A DNA stretch of 64,000 nt from the NCBI RefSeq assembly GCF_030518155.1, contig NZ_JAULRU010000823.1:186001-250000 (forward strand). Direction: 5' to 3'. The position numbers and the translations under genes were made by a program. The notes beneath the pieces were generated by a model. The model saw only the letters and a list, made by a program, of their open reading frames with translations, was not told where the DNA came from and did not search any database. This DNA comes from Gilvimarinus gilvus. GTDB taxonomy: Bacteria; Pseudomonadota; Gammaproteobacteria; Pseudomonadales; Cellvibrionaceae. Below, one piece after another: positions 1 through 9,035 of this stretch (position 1 is the stretch's first letter; each line of letters begins with the position of its first letter).

Positions 1-212
1 GACCAGAATTCAAGGCAATACCATTGCAAGCGACCTTGCTCGGCGGCGATTTGAGCTTCCAACCGGCTGCGAACAGAATCAAACGGCTGACCATGAATTT
101 CAGCGTAACGCTCAGGCAGGTGCTGACGCCAAAAATAGTTGTCGAAGTGCAGGTCAAGTAATGTGCCATCCATGTCTAACATGACGGTATCAATGGCCGA
201 CCAATCAATCAT
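1..212 (-). CDS. yrfG: GMP/IMP nucleotidase, HAD family (partial, 3' end off window)
   Basis: About 70 N-terminal codons are visible; the rest runs off the left edge. The ATG lies at 212. Residues 13-17 are DMDGT, the HAD motif I with the nucleophile aspartate, followed by LLDLHFDNYFW and an RQHLPERYAE stretch that resemble Escherichia coli YrfG, a cytoplasmic 5'-nucleotidase for GMP and IMP. Family assignment rests on this N-terminus alone. The gene starts only 16 bases after the stop of the transport operon on the same strand, so the two may share a transcript. Confidence 0.75.
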   Translation of the reverse strand, partial: MIDWSAIDTVMLDMDGTLLDLHFDNYFWRQHLPERYAEIHGQPFDSVRSRLEAQIAAEQGRLQWYCLEFW

Positions 213-228
213 GATTTACCTCAAAGAG

Positions 229-1302
229 CTATAACTGCTTTATTTTATCACTTTCTACCAGCCCGGAGACAATCTCAATATTGATGCCGTCCGACAGACC
301 GGTTTCAACCTGGCGGCGCTCGAACTGCTGCGGAGCCGTTTCTACATCAACAAAGTGGGCCCCTTCTTCGAATATTAGATTGCCCTCGTTAATTGCCAGC
401 ACTTGCTCGCGCTTGTCAAGCACAATGTCTGCGTTGGCACTGTAATTGGCCCTGAGAAACACCTGATCCTGTAATTTAACCGCAGCCCGAATCTGAAATT
501 TGATCGTGCCTTGATCTTGCTGCCCTTTTGGTGAAATGTACTCGAGCTCTGCCTGAAAGGGTTCACTGTCAAGAGCGCCTATATCCAGTAAAAGCTCCAT
601 TCCCTCGCGAATTTTGCCGACCTCCGCCTCATCCACCATACCTTCAAATATCATATCGTTCATGTCCGCTAACGTCGCAACTGTCGTGCCGGAGCCAAAG
701 GTACTCGACTCAACGATAAAGGCACCTTCTTTGTTCGGTATTTGCAGGATCATGCCATCGCTGGTGGCCTTGATAATGTTCGACACCAAGTCTGACTGCA
801 AGGTTGAACCCTCGCGTATCAGCAACAGGTTATTCTCGGCCGATTTTACACGCTCTTTTTTGAGTTCGAAGTCAAGCAAAAATTTATTGTACTCCGACTC
901 CGAAACGAGCCGCTGAGCCTTCAAATTTTTCTGCCGCTCGAGCTCTCTTTCGGCATTGCTGAGACTAATCTTTGCACTTTCGAGTTGAGACTCGGCATTA
1001 TTGAGCGCAATCATATTCGGGGCTAGTGATATTTTCGCGATAATATCGCCTTTAGCCACGGTATCACCGGCATCAACAAACAACTGGTCCACCACACCTG
1101 ACACCTGCGAAGTAACATTCACCTCTTTGCGCGGAATAACCTTGCCCGTGGCGACGGTTTTCTGAATTATATCTGTAATAAAAGGCGAACTCGTTTCATA
1201 GACCACAGGCTTTTCTTTCGACTTATTAAAAAGAAAAACCGCAGTTCCTACAAACACAAGCACAAGGATAAGTATTCCTAAAATGGTAAAAAACTTTTTC
1301 AT
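229..1302 (-). CDS. MacA/HlyD-type periplasmic adaptor of an ABC efflux system
   Basis: A 357-residue membrane fusion protein. Residues 6-25 form an uncleaved N-terminal membrane anchor. The lipoyl-like half motif follows at about 63-92 (SGVVDQL, then GDTVAKGDIIAKI), then a long heptad-like coiled coil at about 95-160 for reaching an outer-membrane channel, then beta-barrel and membrane-proximal domains (GTIKFQIRA). Such adaptors couple an inner-membrane ABC transporter to a TolC-type exit duct. It is the last gene of a four-gene operon and starts 12 bases after the upstream permease ends. The substrate is unknown; macrolide, peptide or lipid export are all possible. No TolC-like gene is present here. 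Confidence 0.88.
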   Translation of the reverse strand: MKKFFTILGILILVLVFVGTAVFLFNKSKEKPVVYETSSPFITDIIQKTVATGKVIPRKEVNVTSQVSGVVDQLFVDAGDTVAKGDIIAKISLAPNMIALNNAESQLESAKISLSNAERELERQKNLKAQRLVSESEYNKFLLDFELKKERVKSAENNLLLIREGSTLQSDLVSNIIKATSDGMILQIPNKEGAFIVESSTFGSGTTVATLADMNDMIFEGMVDEAEVGKIREGMELLLDIGALDSEPFQAELEYISPKGQQDQGTIKFQIRAAVKLQDQVFLRANYSANADIVLDKREQVLAINEGNLIFEEGAHFVDVETAPQQFERRQVETGLSDGINIEIVSGLVESDKIKQL

Positions 1303-1314
1303 GGTTAAATTCCG

Positions 1315-2580
1315 TTATTCATCCTGTAACGCCACTATGGGATTTACCTTTGCAGCCTTCGTGGCAGGAAGTAGCGCTGCCAAAACACCTGATACTACTA
1401 ACACCACGACAGCCACGACTGCCGTTGAAAAATCCACACCGGGGCGCTGAAACATGTCATTACCGCCTGAAGCCTCTACCGCCGCCGAGACAAGCTCTAA
1501 AATCATAACCCCGGCGACCAATCCTAAGTACCCAGCGACCGCCGTGATCAGAACAGCTTCCTGTACAATCATAATCACGATAGAGGCTGGTGTTGCCCCA
1601 AGCGCTTTGCGAAGACCAATTTCCCGCGTTCGCTCTTTGACCACGATTAGCATAATGTTACCAACACCAATGGCACCGGCCATAATCGTACCAATTGCAA
1701 CCAACCAGCTGAAAAAGGTAATCCCCAGAAATAGGCCATTAATTTTGTCGAATTCTTGCTGCAGATTGAAACTGCCCAAAACCCCCACATCATCGGGATG
1801 AATTTTGTTTTTTTCATACAAGAATTCCTTAACTTCCCGCTCCACAACGGCAGCGTCTACACCCTCTTTGGGTATAAGCATAAAACTACCGAGCCAGCCC
1901 ACCTGGTTGAATGCATAGCGAAGCGTGGCATTTGGTATGAATATTTTTTCTTCTTCCTGAGTTGAATTGCCCTGGGAAAGCGATCTGAAAGTTCCAATCA
2001 CCTGAAAGCTTATGCCATTAATAGTAATGTCAGCGCCGATCACCTGATCATCATCGGTAAACAGCTGCTCTTTAACGCGACTGCCAATGACCGCCACCTT
2101 ACGTCTCTCATCCATGTCTATCAGATTCAGGTAGCGACCACTGGTCACCTCCAGCGAATGCATTAACGCCATTCCCTCGTGCGAGCCCTGCACAAAAAAA
2201 GTTCCATTTTTGTCTTCATGCACTGTGTAAGGTGGCGATCCATTCCAAATTCCCACACTGTTTAACCCCTGTACAAAACCGACCGAATCAACATTGTTGG
2301 CTATGTCGTTAACATCCTCCGGTCGCAATGTCACACGCCGGCCGATTGCCATACCCTTGTAGGGAATCTGTGTCTCACTACCCGACCAAACCCATACGCC
2401 ATTCGGCACCTTGGGAAACCCATCCATTACCCCATTCTCCAGGCCCTTAGCTGCGCCCAGTAAAACCGACAACATGAAGATGCCCCAAAAGACACCAAAT
2501 GCGGTCAACGAAGTGCGCAATTTATGTTGGCCCAGCGTTGTGAGTATTTCTCGCCATTTTTCGGTATCGATTAACGTCAT
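1315..2580 (-). CDS. MacB-like ABC transporter permease (second permease)
   Basis: A 421-residue permease with the MacB layout: first membrane segment at about 22-44, a large periplasmic MacB_PCD domain at about 45-270, then three C-terminal membrane segments of the FtsX domain (about 285-315, 335-365, 385-408). The conserved cytoplasmic loop RTREIGLRKALGATP lies between the last groups of segments. Unlike classical MacB there is no fused ATPase; that subunit is a separate gene upstream. Its start overlaps the stop of the neighbouring permease by four bases, indicating translational coupling. The two permeases are clearly paralogous and probably form a heterodimer. Confidence 0.9.
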   Translation of the reverse strand: MTLIDTEKWREILTTLGQHKLRTSLTAFGVFWGIFMLSVLLGAAKGLENGVMDGFPKVPNGVWVWSGSETQIPYKGMAIGRRVTLRPEDVNDIANNVDSVGFVQGLNSVGIWNGSPPYTVHEDKNGTFFVQGSHEGMALMHSLEVTSGRYLNLIDMDERRKVAVIGSRVKEQLFTDDDQVIGADITINGISFQVIGTFRSLSQGNSTQEEEKIFIPNATLRYAFNQVGWLGSFMLIPKEGVDAAVVEREVKEFLYEKNKIHPDDVGVLGSFNLQQEFDKINGLFLGITFFSWLVAIGTIMAGAIGVGNIMLIVVKERTREIGLRKALGATPASIVIMIVQEAVLITAVAGYLGLVAGVMILELVSAAVEASGGNDMFQRPGVDFSTAVVAVVVLVVSGVLAALLPATKAAKVNPIVALQDE

Positions 2581-3818
2581 CCGTCGGACCTCATGGCTTC
2601 CACCGGCGCAATTTTCGCTGCCCTGATCGCCGGTATTAACCCCGCCAAAGTGCCGACCACCACGAGTAGCACTAGCGCTGTCACGGCCACCTGAAAATCC
2701 ACTTCAGGGCGCTGAAAAAAATCCATCTTGGCGCCACTAACTTCTAGCCCGTACGCCATCAACTCGACAATACCCACGCCAACCACCAACCCCATGTAGC
2801 CAGCAAAGCCTGTCACTAGAATTGACTCCATTAATAAGGTACTGACAATGGAAAAAGGGGTAGCCCCCAGCGCCTTGCGAATCCCAATCTCCCGGGTTCT
2901 CTCCTTAACCGTAATTATCATAATGTTACTGATGCCGACGATACCGGCTGTTAAGGTGCCCAGACCCACAAACCAGATCAGTGCATTGATTGCCACAAAC
3001 ATGCCCTTAACCATTTTGGCAGGCTCTGCGAAATTGAAAGATTGAATGGCGCGACGATCGTCAGGAGACACATTGTGACGTTTTTTCAACAATTCAATGA
3101 TGTTTTCTTCCAGAACCTTGCCATCCACGTTTGCATCTGGCCGGGCCCAAATAACATGGACCTGATTGCCACGACCGAAGGTTTTAGTGAAGGTGCTGTA
3201 GGGCACAAACAGTCGCTCGGAGTCCCGCCCGTTGTTATTACGATCGTGAAATACACCCACCACAGTCAGGTTGATGTTATTCACTCTGATCATCGCACCG
3301 ATGGGGTTTCCATCATGACCAAAAAGGCGATCGCGAACAGCGCTACCAATAACAGCCACTTTTCGCGTTTGCTCTTGATCTAGAATCTGAATGGTACGAC
3401 CCGCCCTTATGGGCACCTGATCCCGAATCTTGAAGTAGGTATCGTCGATGCCGTACACATCAAAAAAACCGGTTTTGCTGCCATAGACAACCGTTCCCTG
3501 GCCCATTGAATTGGCACCGGTGACAAAGCGCACCCCGTCTATGTGATGCCGAATCGCTTCGATATCATCGTCGGTGTAAGAAACACGCCGCCCCAGCCCC
3601 TGACCGTTGTGCGCAACCGATGTGGTACCGCTCCAAATTATAATGGTGTCGAGCGCGTTATCGGCAAAGCTGTCAATAACACCGTTCTGCATGCCCCGGC
3701 CAGCACCCAGAAGAAATATCAGCATAAAGATACCCCAAAACACGCCGAACGCGGTCAGCGCCGTGCGCAGCTTGTTTTGCTTTAGGGTATATAGAATTTC
3801 CTGCAGGCCGTCGATCAA
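2577..3818 (-). CDS. MacB-like ABC transporter permease (first permease)
   Basis: A 413-residue paralogue of the next gene in the operon. It has the same order: an N-terminal membrane segment (LRTALTAFGVFWGIFML region, about 20-40), a periplasmic MacB_PCD domain, and a C-terminal FtsX domain with the loop RTREIGIRKALGATP. It ends in the short cytoplasmic tail PVEAMRSDG. Four-base overlaps with the ATPase gene upstream (3815-3818) and the second permease downstream (2577-2580) place it firmly in one operon. The paired permeases, single ATPase and adaptor fit a tripartite mechanotransmission-type efflux or export pump; the substrate cannot be read from the sequence. Confidence 0.9.
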   Translation of the reverse strand: MIDGLQEILYTLKQNKLRTALTAFGVFWGIFMLIFLLGAGRGMQNGVIDSFADNALDTIIIWSGTTSVAHNGQGLGRRVSYTDDDIEAIRHHIDGVRFVTGANSMGQGTVVYGSKTGFFDVYGIDDTYFKIRDQVPIRAGRTIQILDQEQTRKVAVIGSAVRDRLFGHDGNPIGAMIRVNNINLTVVGVFHDRNNNGRDSERLFVPYSTFTKTFGRGNQVHVIWARPDANVDGKVLEENIIELLKKRHNVSPDDRRAIQSFNFAEPAKMVKGMFVAINALIWFVGLGTLTAGIVGISNIMIITVKERTREIGIRKALGATPFSIVSTLLMESILVTGFAGYMGLVVGVGIVELMAYGLEVSGAKMDFFQRPEVDFQVAVTALVLLVVVGTLAGLIPAIRAAKIAPVEAMRSDG

Positions 3819-4510
3819 ACCACCACCTCGGGTGTCATAGCGGCATCGGCCGTATCGATCAAACCGTCGCGCAAATGAATCTGCCTTTGCGTTTGATTGG
3901 CAATATCCTGTTCGTGCGTCACTATCACGATGGTATTGCCCAGGCCATGGAAGTGCTTAAGCACCTCCATAACCTCTGCGGTTGTCTGGCTATCCAGCGC
4001 GCCGGTTGGCTCGTCGGCAAGTATTACTTTAGGCTGCGTAACCAATGCTCGCGCAATGGCAACGCGCTGCTTCTGCCCACCGGAGAGTTGATTCGGCATA
4101 TGCCCGGCACGATCGCTAAGCCCGACCATTTCAAGGTATTGCGCAGCACGTCGGTTGCGCTCTTTTCGACCCATTTTCTGGTAGTAAAGTGGCAGAGCGA
4201 CGTTCTCTAACGCATTTTTGAAGGGCAATAGATTAAATGACTGAAATACGAACCCAATTAATGCATTGCGCAAGTGCGCAGCATGACGCTCTTTCAGATG
4301 TTTTATCTCTTGTCCGGCCAAATGATAGTGACCCGCGTCGTGCGAATCCAGAACACCGAGGATATTGAGTAGCGTCGACTTACCGGAGCCCGAAGAGCCC
4401 ATAATGGAAACCAGCTCTCCTTCTTTGATATGTAAATCAATCCCTTTAAGCACGTGGATCGACTGCTCTCCAGTCTGGTAATATTTATGTATATTATTGA
4501 GCTTTATCAT
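3815..4510 (-). CDS. ABC transporter ATP-binding protein, MacB/LolD type
   Basis: A 231-residue nucleotide-binding subunit when started at the ATG at 4510. The frame is open up to 4588, but the upstream 26 residues do not resemble the family, whose proteins begin at the [11 protein letters not shown] equivalent. Walker [10 protein letters not shown] is at 38-46, the signature LSGGQ at 142-146, and Walker B VILADE at 162-167 followed by PTGALD and the switch histidine in VTHE. It powers the two FtsX-type permeases that follow, with which it overlaps by four bases. It is the first gene of the operon, so the promoter should lie in the 322-base gap upstream. Confidence 0.93.
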   Translation of the reverse strand: MIKLNNIHKYYQTGEQSIHVLKGIDLHIKEGELVSIMGSSGSGKSTLLNILGVLDSHDAGHYHLAGQEIKHLKERHAAHLRNALIGFVFQSFNLLPFKNALENVALPLYYQKMGRKERNRRAAQYLEMVGLSDRAGHMPNQLSGGQKQRVAIARALVTQPKVILADEPTGALDSQTTAEVMEVLKHFHGLGNTIVIVTHEQDIANQTQRQIHLRDGLIDTADAAMTPEVVV

Positions 4511-4832
4511 AGTGATATCCGTAAAAACACCGGCGGGCCCTTTTTGCCTGCAACAACCTGTAGTAGGTTTGACGTGAATTTTCAGCATTTAGATGCAGTT
4601 TTCCAGTGCATGTATAGTACGCGTTTTCTAAGCCTCTTTACATGTATTATCCCAGTAGCCGTGGCCAATCAGTGAGTGGGTACTTGCCGATACACTGACT
4701 GGCTGCCGGCGTAAGATGGAGACGTCTCGGCGCAAATAAGCTGCCACCTAACAAACAATACACAACTTGCGCTCGGCAGTGATTGTTGCAGGACACCATG
4801 CACTGCCAGCCGGCACACCAAATAGGATGCAC
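4511..4832. other. divergent intergenic region between ABC efflux operon and nudE
   Basis: No gene is supported in these 322 bases. They must hold the promoters of two divergent units. An imperfect inverted repeat, GCCAATCAGTG at 4664-4674 against CACTGACTGGC at 4693-4703 (10 of 11 positions pair), could be a regulatory hairpin or operator. A short repeated theme around CATGTAT occurs at about 4612-4645. No clear sigma-70 pair was fixed. Confidence 0.4.
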
Positions 4833-5384
4833 ATGCCGAATACCCCTATCATTCTGGAACGTAATACTGTCGCCCGCAGTCGTTTGTTTCGCGCAGAAGA
4901 GTTACAACTAGAGTTCTCCAATGGCGAGCAACGCACTTATGAAAAGCTCTGCAGCGGTGGGCCAGGCGCTGTTTTGATGGTGCCCATGCTCGATGACTCG
5001 ACAGTACTTATGGTACGCGAATACGCCGGCGGGCTCGAAAATTACCACCTGTCACTTCCCAAGGGTGCCATGGATGCCGGTGAGACTCCCGCACAGGCCG
5101 CAAACCGCGAGCTAAAAGAGGAGATAGGCTACGGCGCCAAGAGTATCCATTTTCTTAAACAGGTGCACCTTTCGCCCTCATACATGGAGCACAAAATCAA
5201 TATACTGATAATGCGGGACCTTTACCCAGAGACACTGCAAGGCGACGAGCCCGAGCCCATTGAAGTCGTACCCAGCCCGTTTGATGATCTGTTCAGCCTA
5301 GTCATGCAAGATGATGTCATTGAAGGTCGCTCCATCGCAGCCCTTTATATGACCAGAGATTGGCTGGCGCAAAAAACATCATAA
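4833..5384 (+). CDS. nudE: ADP compounds hydrolase, Nudix family
   Basis: A 183-residue Nudix hydrolase close in length and sequence to Escherichia coli NudE (ADP-ribose, NADH and ApnA hydrolysis, cytoplasmic housecleaning). The Nudix box runs from Gly78 through Glu84 to REL at 92-94, EE at 96-97 and Gly99. Other NudE-like stretches are TVARSRLF near the start, LEFSNG, and DLYPETLQGDEPEP. The start was set at the ATG at 4833 because an AGGA lies five bases upstream and the homologous N-terminus begins there; in-frame starts at 4767 and 4827 give extra residues with no family match. Confidence 0.93.
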   Translation: MPNTPIILERNTVARSRLFRAEELQLEFSNGEQRTYEKLCSGGPGAVLMVPMLDDSTVLMVREYAGGLENYHLSLPKGAMDAGETPAQAANRELKEEIGYGAKSIHFLKQVHLSPSYMEHKINILIMRDLYPETLQGDEPEPIEVVPSPFDDLFSLVMQDDVIEGRSIAALYMTRDWLAQKTS

Positions 5385-5502
5385 CGGGATTATCGCTCGA
5401 ACAGCCTTCAATCAAGCAAATCATTCTAATAGGCTCGCTGGCGATTGAGCGCCATCGTGTTAAGCTCTTGGTAAGTCACGGAATGAACCAAGGGAGAGTA
5501 GA

Positions 5503-5724
5503 ATGGCCCATGCCCAGAGCCATTTTGGCATATCAATTAATATCAACCACACAGGCCTACTTAGGCGCCAGCTGATTTCTGAGATTACCGGTCTGGAAAG
5601 GCAGGTTCACGAACTCAAACTGCAGGGACAAGGTGTAGATTTTTCGCTAATGGCGTCCTATCAAGAGCTGATCAAAAGCCGCAAAGATTTGATGAAAAAG
5701 CTACCCAATTCGTGGTGTTGGTAG
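5503..5724 (+). CDS. small helical protein of unknown function
   Basis: I do not recognise this 73-residue protein. It is supported by a good ribosome site (GGGAGA about five bases before the ATG). The predicted product is amphipathic and charged, with a probable helix from about 25 to 68 (alternating ITGLERQVHELK and YQELIKSRKDLMKK), which fits a small coiled-coil or protein-binding factor. There is no signal peptide or membrane segment. It lies between nudE and the convergent moeA. Confidence 0.6.
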   Translation: MAHAQSHFGISININHTGLLRRQLISEITGLERQVHELKLQGQGVDFSLMASYQELIKSRKDLMKKLPNSWCW

Positions 5725-5744
5725 CTCTGCGCTGAGGCTTTCAG

Positions 5745-6944
5745 CTAAACCCACTGATTCATTGGCAACACCTGTACCGTATCCCCGCGCCTAATAAGCT
5801 GGCCTGCCGGGATATACACTAGGCAGTCTGCCCACACTACCGACGACAGCGCTCCCGAGCTTTGCTGGGGAAACAGTGCGACTCCATCTGCCGTTATTTG
5901 ACCGCGCGCATACTCATCCCTGCGCCCGGCGGTGACCCTGGTAAAATTTGCAGGCAACTCGAGCCTGTGCAAATGCGACACTGATTCACCCATCAACGCC
6001 TGCACAAATGGCCTGAGTAACAACTGAAAAGTGACATAGGCAGACACTGGGTTTCCGGGCAGCCCGATAAAAGGCGTTTGTCCCACCCGCCCAAAAGCGA
6101 TCGGCTTACCTGGCTTCATTGCCACCCGCCAAAAATCCAACTGCCCCAAAGACTCTACCGCCGCCTTGACCCGATCCGCATCTCCTACCGAGACCCCACC
6201 GGTAGTCACAATGACATCGGCTTGGGCTGATGCCGTCTCCAGGGCCTGACAAGTAGCGTTATAATCATCGGAAACAGCTTGCTGGGTAACAAGCTCGCAA
6301 CCCATCTGTGCAAAAAGGGCAGACAACATTGGTTGATTGGAGTTATAAATTTTACCGGGTGTCAGTGGCTGGCCCGGGGATACCAGTTCCGCTCCGGTAA
6401 CCAACAGCCCGACTTTTAGTCTCCCCCTAACCGCAAGCTCCACGGTATTTACTGATGCTGCGAGCGCTAAGTCTTGCGGACGCAAACGCCGACCTTTTGT
6501 TAAAACCTGCTGTCCTTGCGCAACATCCTGACCTGCGGGACGGATATTGTCACCGGCTGAAAAAGGCGTATTAATAATGACGCCTGTATCACCAGGCGAT
6601 ACATTTTCCTGAATCACAACGGTATCAGCGCCTGGGGGAATTTCCGCACCGGTAAAAATTCTCGCCAGCGTCCCCTCCTGCAGTGGAGCCGGAGAGCTCC
6701 CTGCCAAAACAGTTTGGCTAACCTCATACCCGACACCCGGTCGACAGCTTTTGGCACACAAAGCATAGCCATCCATGGCGCTATTGGCGGCCGGGGGCAC
6801 ACTCACTGAGGCGTATAATGGCGTCGCCAATATACGGCCGAGCGCCTGATCTGAACCGACGTGCTCTACCGAGTCCAACGCATACTCTTGCGCGCAACCT
6901 AGCAAGCGCGCTCGCGCTTGCTCTAGAGTTAGCCCCAGGCTCAT
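5745..6944 (-). CDS. moeA: molybdopterin molybdenumtransferase
   Basis: A 399-residue MoeA. It inserts molybdate into adenylated molybdopterin, the last step of molybdenum cofactor synthesis in the cytoplasm. Visible family marks are ANSAMDGYA (about 53-61), the domain III motif TTGGVSVGDADRVK, the PGKPIAFG stretch and GLPGNPVSA. The length agrees with Escherichia coli MoeA. Its start overlaps the stop of moaB by four bases (6941-6944), so moaA-moaB-moeA behave as one operon. The likely client in this context is an assimilatory nitrate reductase, which is not in the window. Confidence 0.95.
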   Translation of the reverse strand: MSLGLTLEQARARLLGCAQEYALDSVEHVGSDQALGRILATPLYASVSVPPAANSAMDGYALCAKSCRPGVGYEVSQTVLAGSSPAPLQEGTLARIFTGAEIPPGADTVVIQENVSPGDTGVIINTPFSAGDNIRPAGQDVAQGQQVLTKGRRLRPQDLALAASVNTVELAVRGRLKVGLLVTGAELVSPGQPLTPGKIYNSNQPMLSALFAQMGCELVTQQAVSDDYNATCQALETASAQADVIVTTGGVSVGDADRVKAAVESLGQLDFWRVAMKPGKPIAFGRVGQTPFIGLPGNPVSAYVTFQLLLRPFVQALMGESVSHLHRLELPANFTRVTAGRRDEYARGQITADGVALFPQQSSGALSSVVWADCLVYIPAGQLIRRGDTVQVLPMNQWV

Positions 6945-7444
6945 CGCAATTGACCGACAAAATTACAGGGGCCGTGACGCGCATCGAGCTGCTCTTCGAT
7001 GATTTGCCAAGCCGTATTACAGGCACCGGTTGAGCCGGGCAGACAAAACATTAAGGTTTTATTGGCAAGACCTGCCGTAGCCCGCGACTGTATCGTTGAA
7101 CTGCCTATTTCCTGATACGATAGTTGGCGAAATAGCTCGCCAAAACCGACGACGGTTTTGTCAAACAGCGGCGTCACGGCCTCAACCGTTGAGTCGCGCC
7201 CGGCAAATCCGGTACCGCCTGTAATCAACACAACCTGGATATCTGCACGAGCGATCCAACGCGATACTTCAGCGCGAATTTGATAAATATCGTCTTGCAC
7301 CAAAGCTCTCTCAGCCACGTTATGACCAGCCGTTCGCGCCAGCCCTTCCAACGCTGCTCCAGACGTGTCTGTTGCACGTGTGCGCGTGTCCGAAACCGTA
7401 AGAACGGCGCAGTTCAGCGCAATAAACTCTTTGTTGCTACTCAT
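6941..7444 (-). CDS. moaB: molybdenum cofactor biosynthesis protein B
   Basis: A 167-residue MoaB/MogA-fold protein that adenylates molybdopterin before molybdate insertion. The N-terminal TVSDTRTRATDTSG and the central LITGGTGFAGRDSTVEAV are the family's nucleotide and pterin-binding signatures. It ends in a TGA overlapping the moeA start and begins 71 bases downstream of the moaA stop. MoaB and MogA are hard to tell apart by eye; the length and the ITGGTGF motif favour MoaB. Confidence 0.92.
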   Translation of the reverse strand: MSSNKEFIALNCAVLTVSDTRTRATDTSGAALEGLARTAGHNVAERALVQDDIYQIRAEVSRWIARADIQVVLITGGTGFAGRDSTVEAVTPLFDKTVVGFGELFRQLSYQEIGSSTIQSRATAGLANKTLMFCLPGSTGACNTAWQIIEEQLDARHGPCNFVGQLR

Positions 7445-7515
7445 AAAATATTTGCTCGTAAGATCACTCGCTTACGGGTTGCTTCAAAAGACCGGGAGTC
7501 TGCGCAAAGTGGCCG

Positions 7516-8523
7516 TCACCCACCCGTCATATTCATAAAGCGCACCACTTGTACATCCGAAGACTCGACATCAAAACTGTGCGCTTCGGGCTTAATTTGC
7601 ATCGCATCGACAATGGCCGCGGCCAGGTCTTGCTCGCCACCCACCCGACTTCGCAATACATGTCGTAAATCTTTGCTGTGTTCCTGGCCCAAGCAAAGCA
7701 AAAGGCGACCTGTCGCGGTCAAGCGCACCCGATTGCAACTGCCACAAAAGTTATGACTGTGTGGTGAAATAAACCCCACTTTCGACGCTGAGCCCGGTAA
7801 CGCCCAGTAGCGGGCCGGGCCGCCGCTCTGCTCAGCACTTGGCGTCAGGGTAAACTGACTCGCCAATTGCTCACGCAGCTCGTCACTGGAAATGTATTCG
7901 GCCACACGCCCATGACTGGTCACCTCACCCATAGGCATTTCTTCGATAAAACTAATATCCAGATTCCGGGACATTGCAAACTCTACCAACTGGCCGGCCT
8001 CATCCGCATTGTAGTGCTTTAGAGCCACACAATTGAGCTTGGTTTTCTCGAAACCGGCGGAAATCGCCGCATCGATACCCTCCAGCACACTGGCCAGACG
8101 GCCGTGGCGTGTCATGGTACGGAATTTATCTTCCGAGAGAGTATCGAGACTAATATTCAGTCGTGTTAAGCCTGCGGCTTTAAGCGGCTCGGCAAACTCA
8201 GCCAACCGGGTTCCGTTGGTGGTCATGCAGAGTTCTTTTAACCCCTGAATCGCACTGAGCTTTGCCACTAAAGATACAACGCCCTGACGCACCAACGGCT
8301 CACCGCCGGTCAGCCTGATTTTCTGAACACCAAGGCTAACAAAGACTTGCGCCAACTGTTCTAGCTCTTCTAAGGTCAGCACCTCACTGCGCGGCAAAAA
8401 AGTCATATCTTCTGCCATGCAATAGACACACCTCAGATCACAGCGGTCCGTAATGGACATCCGTAAATAGCGAATCTCGCGACCAAAGCGATCTATCAGT
8501 GCGGGCTTGGTGTGGCTAAGCAT
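7516..8523 (-). CDS. moaA: GTP 3',8-cyclase (radical SAM), molybdenum cofactor step 1
   Basis: A 335-residue radical SAM enzyme that turns GTP into 3',8-cyclo-GTP, the first step to molybdopterin. The N-terminal cluster ligands are Cys28, Cys32 and Cys35 (CDLRCVYC); the second [4Fe-4S] cluster has [10 protein letters not shown] and a later Cys in LLLCLGQ. The chain ends in MTGG, matching the double glycine the family needs. First gene of a moaA-moaB-moeA operon divergent from cobA-nirBD; moaC, moaD and moaE are not in the window. The ribosome site before the ATG at 8523 is poor. Confidence 0.96.
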   Translation of the reverse strand: MLSHTKPALIDRFGREIRYLRMSITDRCDLRCVYCMAEDMTFLPRSEVLTLEELEQLAQVFVSLGVQKIRLTGGEPLVRQGVVSLVAKLSAIQGLKELCMTTNGTRLAEFAEPLKAAGLTRLNISLDTLSEDKFRTMTRHGRLASVLEGIDAAISAGFEKTKLNCVALKHYNADEAGQLVEFAMSRNLDISFIEEMPMGEVTSHGRVAEYISSDELREQLASQFTLTPSAEQSGGPARYWALPGSASKVGFISPHSHNFCGSCNRVRLTATGRLLLCLGQEHSKDLRHVLRSRVGGEQDLAAAIVDAMQIKPEAHSFDVESSDVQVVRFMNMTGG

Positions 8524-8563
8524 AATAGGATAACGTCAAATAAAATTAAGCATGGCTTCAAGA

Positions 8564-8583
8564 TTGCCGCAATCTTGCGGCAA
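8564..8583. repeat. inverted repeat in the moaA leader
   Basis: TTGCCGC and GCGGCAA form a 7-bp stem around a 6-base loop, 41 bases upstream of the moaA start; another GCGGCAA half lies at 8600-8606. It would form a hairpin in a moaA leader RNA or bind a dimeric protein. There is no T-run, so it is not a terminator. It is much too small to be the known Moco RNA motif. Confidence 0.5.
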
Positions 8584-8785
8584 AAGCTCGACTAGATTCG
8601 CGGCAATTGAGAATAATACGTCAGTCTACACTGACTCACGCGCGGTTTAGCACATATTTTCCGGCTACCTGCACAACTCTAACAGCAAAATACAAACCAG
8701 TATTACCACATCCACCTATATTGGGGTGAAGGGCTTTGTTGCCACCATTAGTAGTTAATCTATCGCAACGCGCCCATAAGTTCAC

Positions 8786-8910
8786 GCACCAAAATGTGCA
8801 CCACTATGACACCCCCGAAGTTAGGCGCCTCACAAAAGCACCATAATTGACCACTGCATTTTCACCATAAAAACACCCCGATGGGGCATATGGTGGTGCA
8901 AAGCGCACCA
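8786..8910. promoter_or_regulatory. cluster of NtrC-like half-sites (candidate enhancer)
   Basis: GCACC occurs at 8786-8790, 8798-8802, 8838-8842 and 8905-8909, and GGTGC at 8895-8899. NtrC sites in enterics are built from GCAC...GTGC halves. This cluster lies about 110-235 bases upstream of the sigma-54 promoter, a normal enhancer distance. No single pair matches the full consensus spacing; 8786-8799 (GCAC-N6-GTGC) is one base short. The tightest repeat, GTGGTGC-N5-GCACCAC at 8893-8911, has the halves in the opposite order. Confidence 0.45.
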
Positions 8911-9019
8911 CTGTAAAGCCTTTGTTATTTTTGGCAAGCGCTGCACAGTATTCGATCCAACCTTATAAGTAATTGTTTTATTTATAAAATAGTAGTTTTT
9001 TGGGCAATATTTTTAGCTC

Positions 9020-9035
9020 TGGCACTGACCTTGCT
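9020..9035 (+). promoter_or_regulatory. sigma-54 promoter of cobA-nirB-nirD
   Basis: TGGCACTGACCTTGCT matches the sigma-54 consensus TGGCAC-N5-TTGC exactly, with the invariant GG (9021-9022) and GC (9033-9034) ten bases apart. Transcription should start near 9046, leaving a leader of about 50 bases before the cobA ATG. Sigma-54 needs an activator; nitrogen control by NtrC is the obvious candidate for nitrite assimilation genes. Confidence 0.85.

Noticed and set aside
8524-8640. Moco RNA motif in the moaA leader
   Set aside because: Only one short hairpin is present; the known motif is larger and multi-stemmed.
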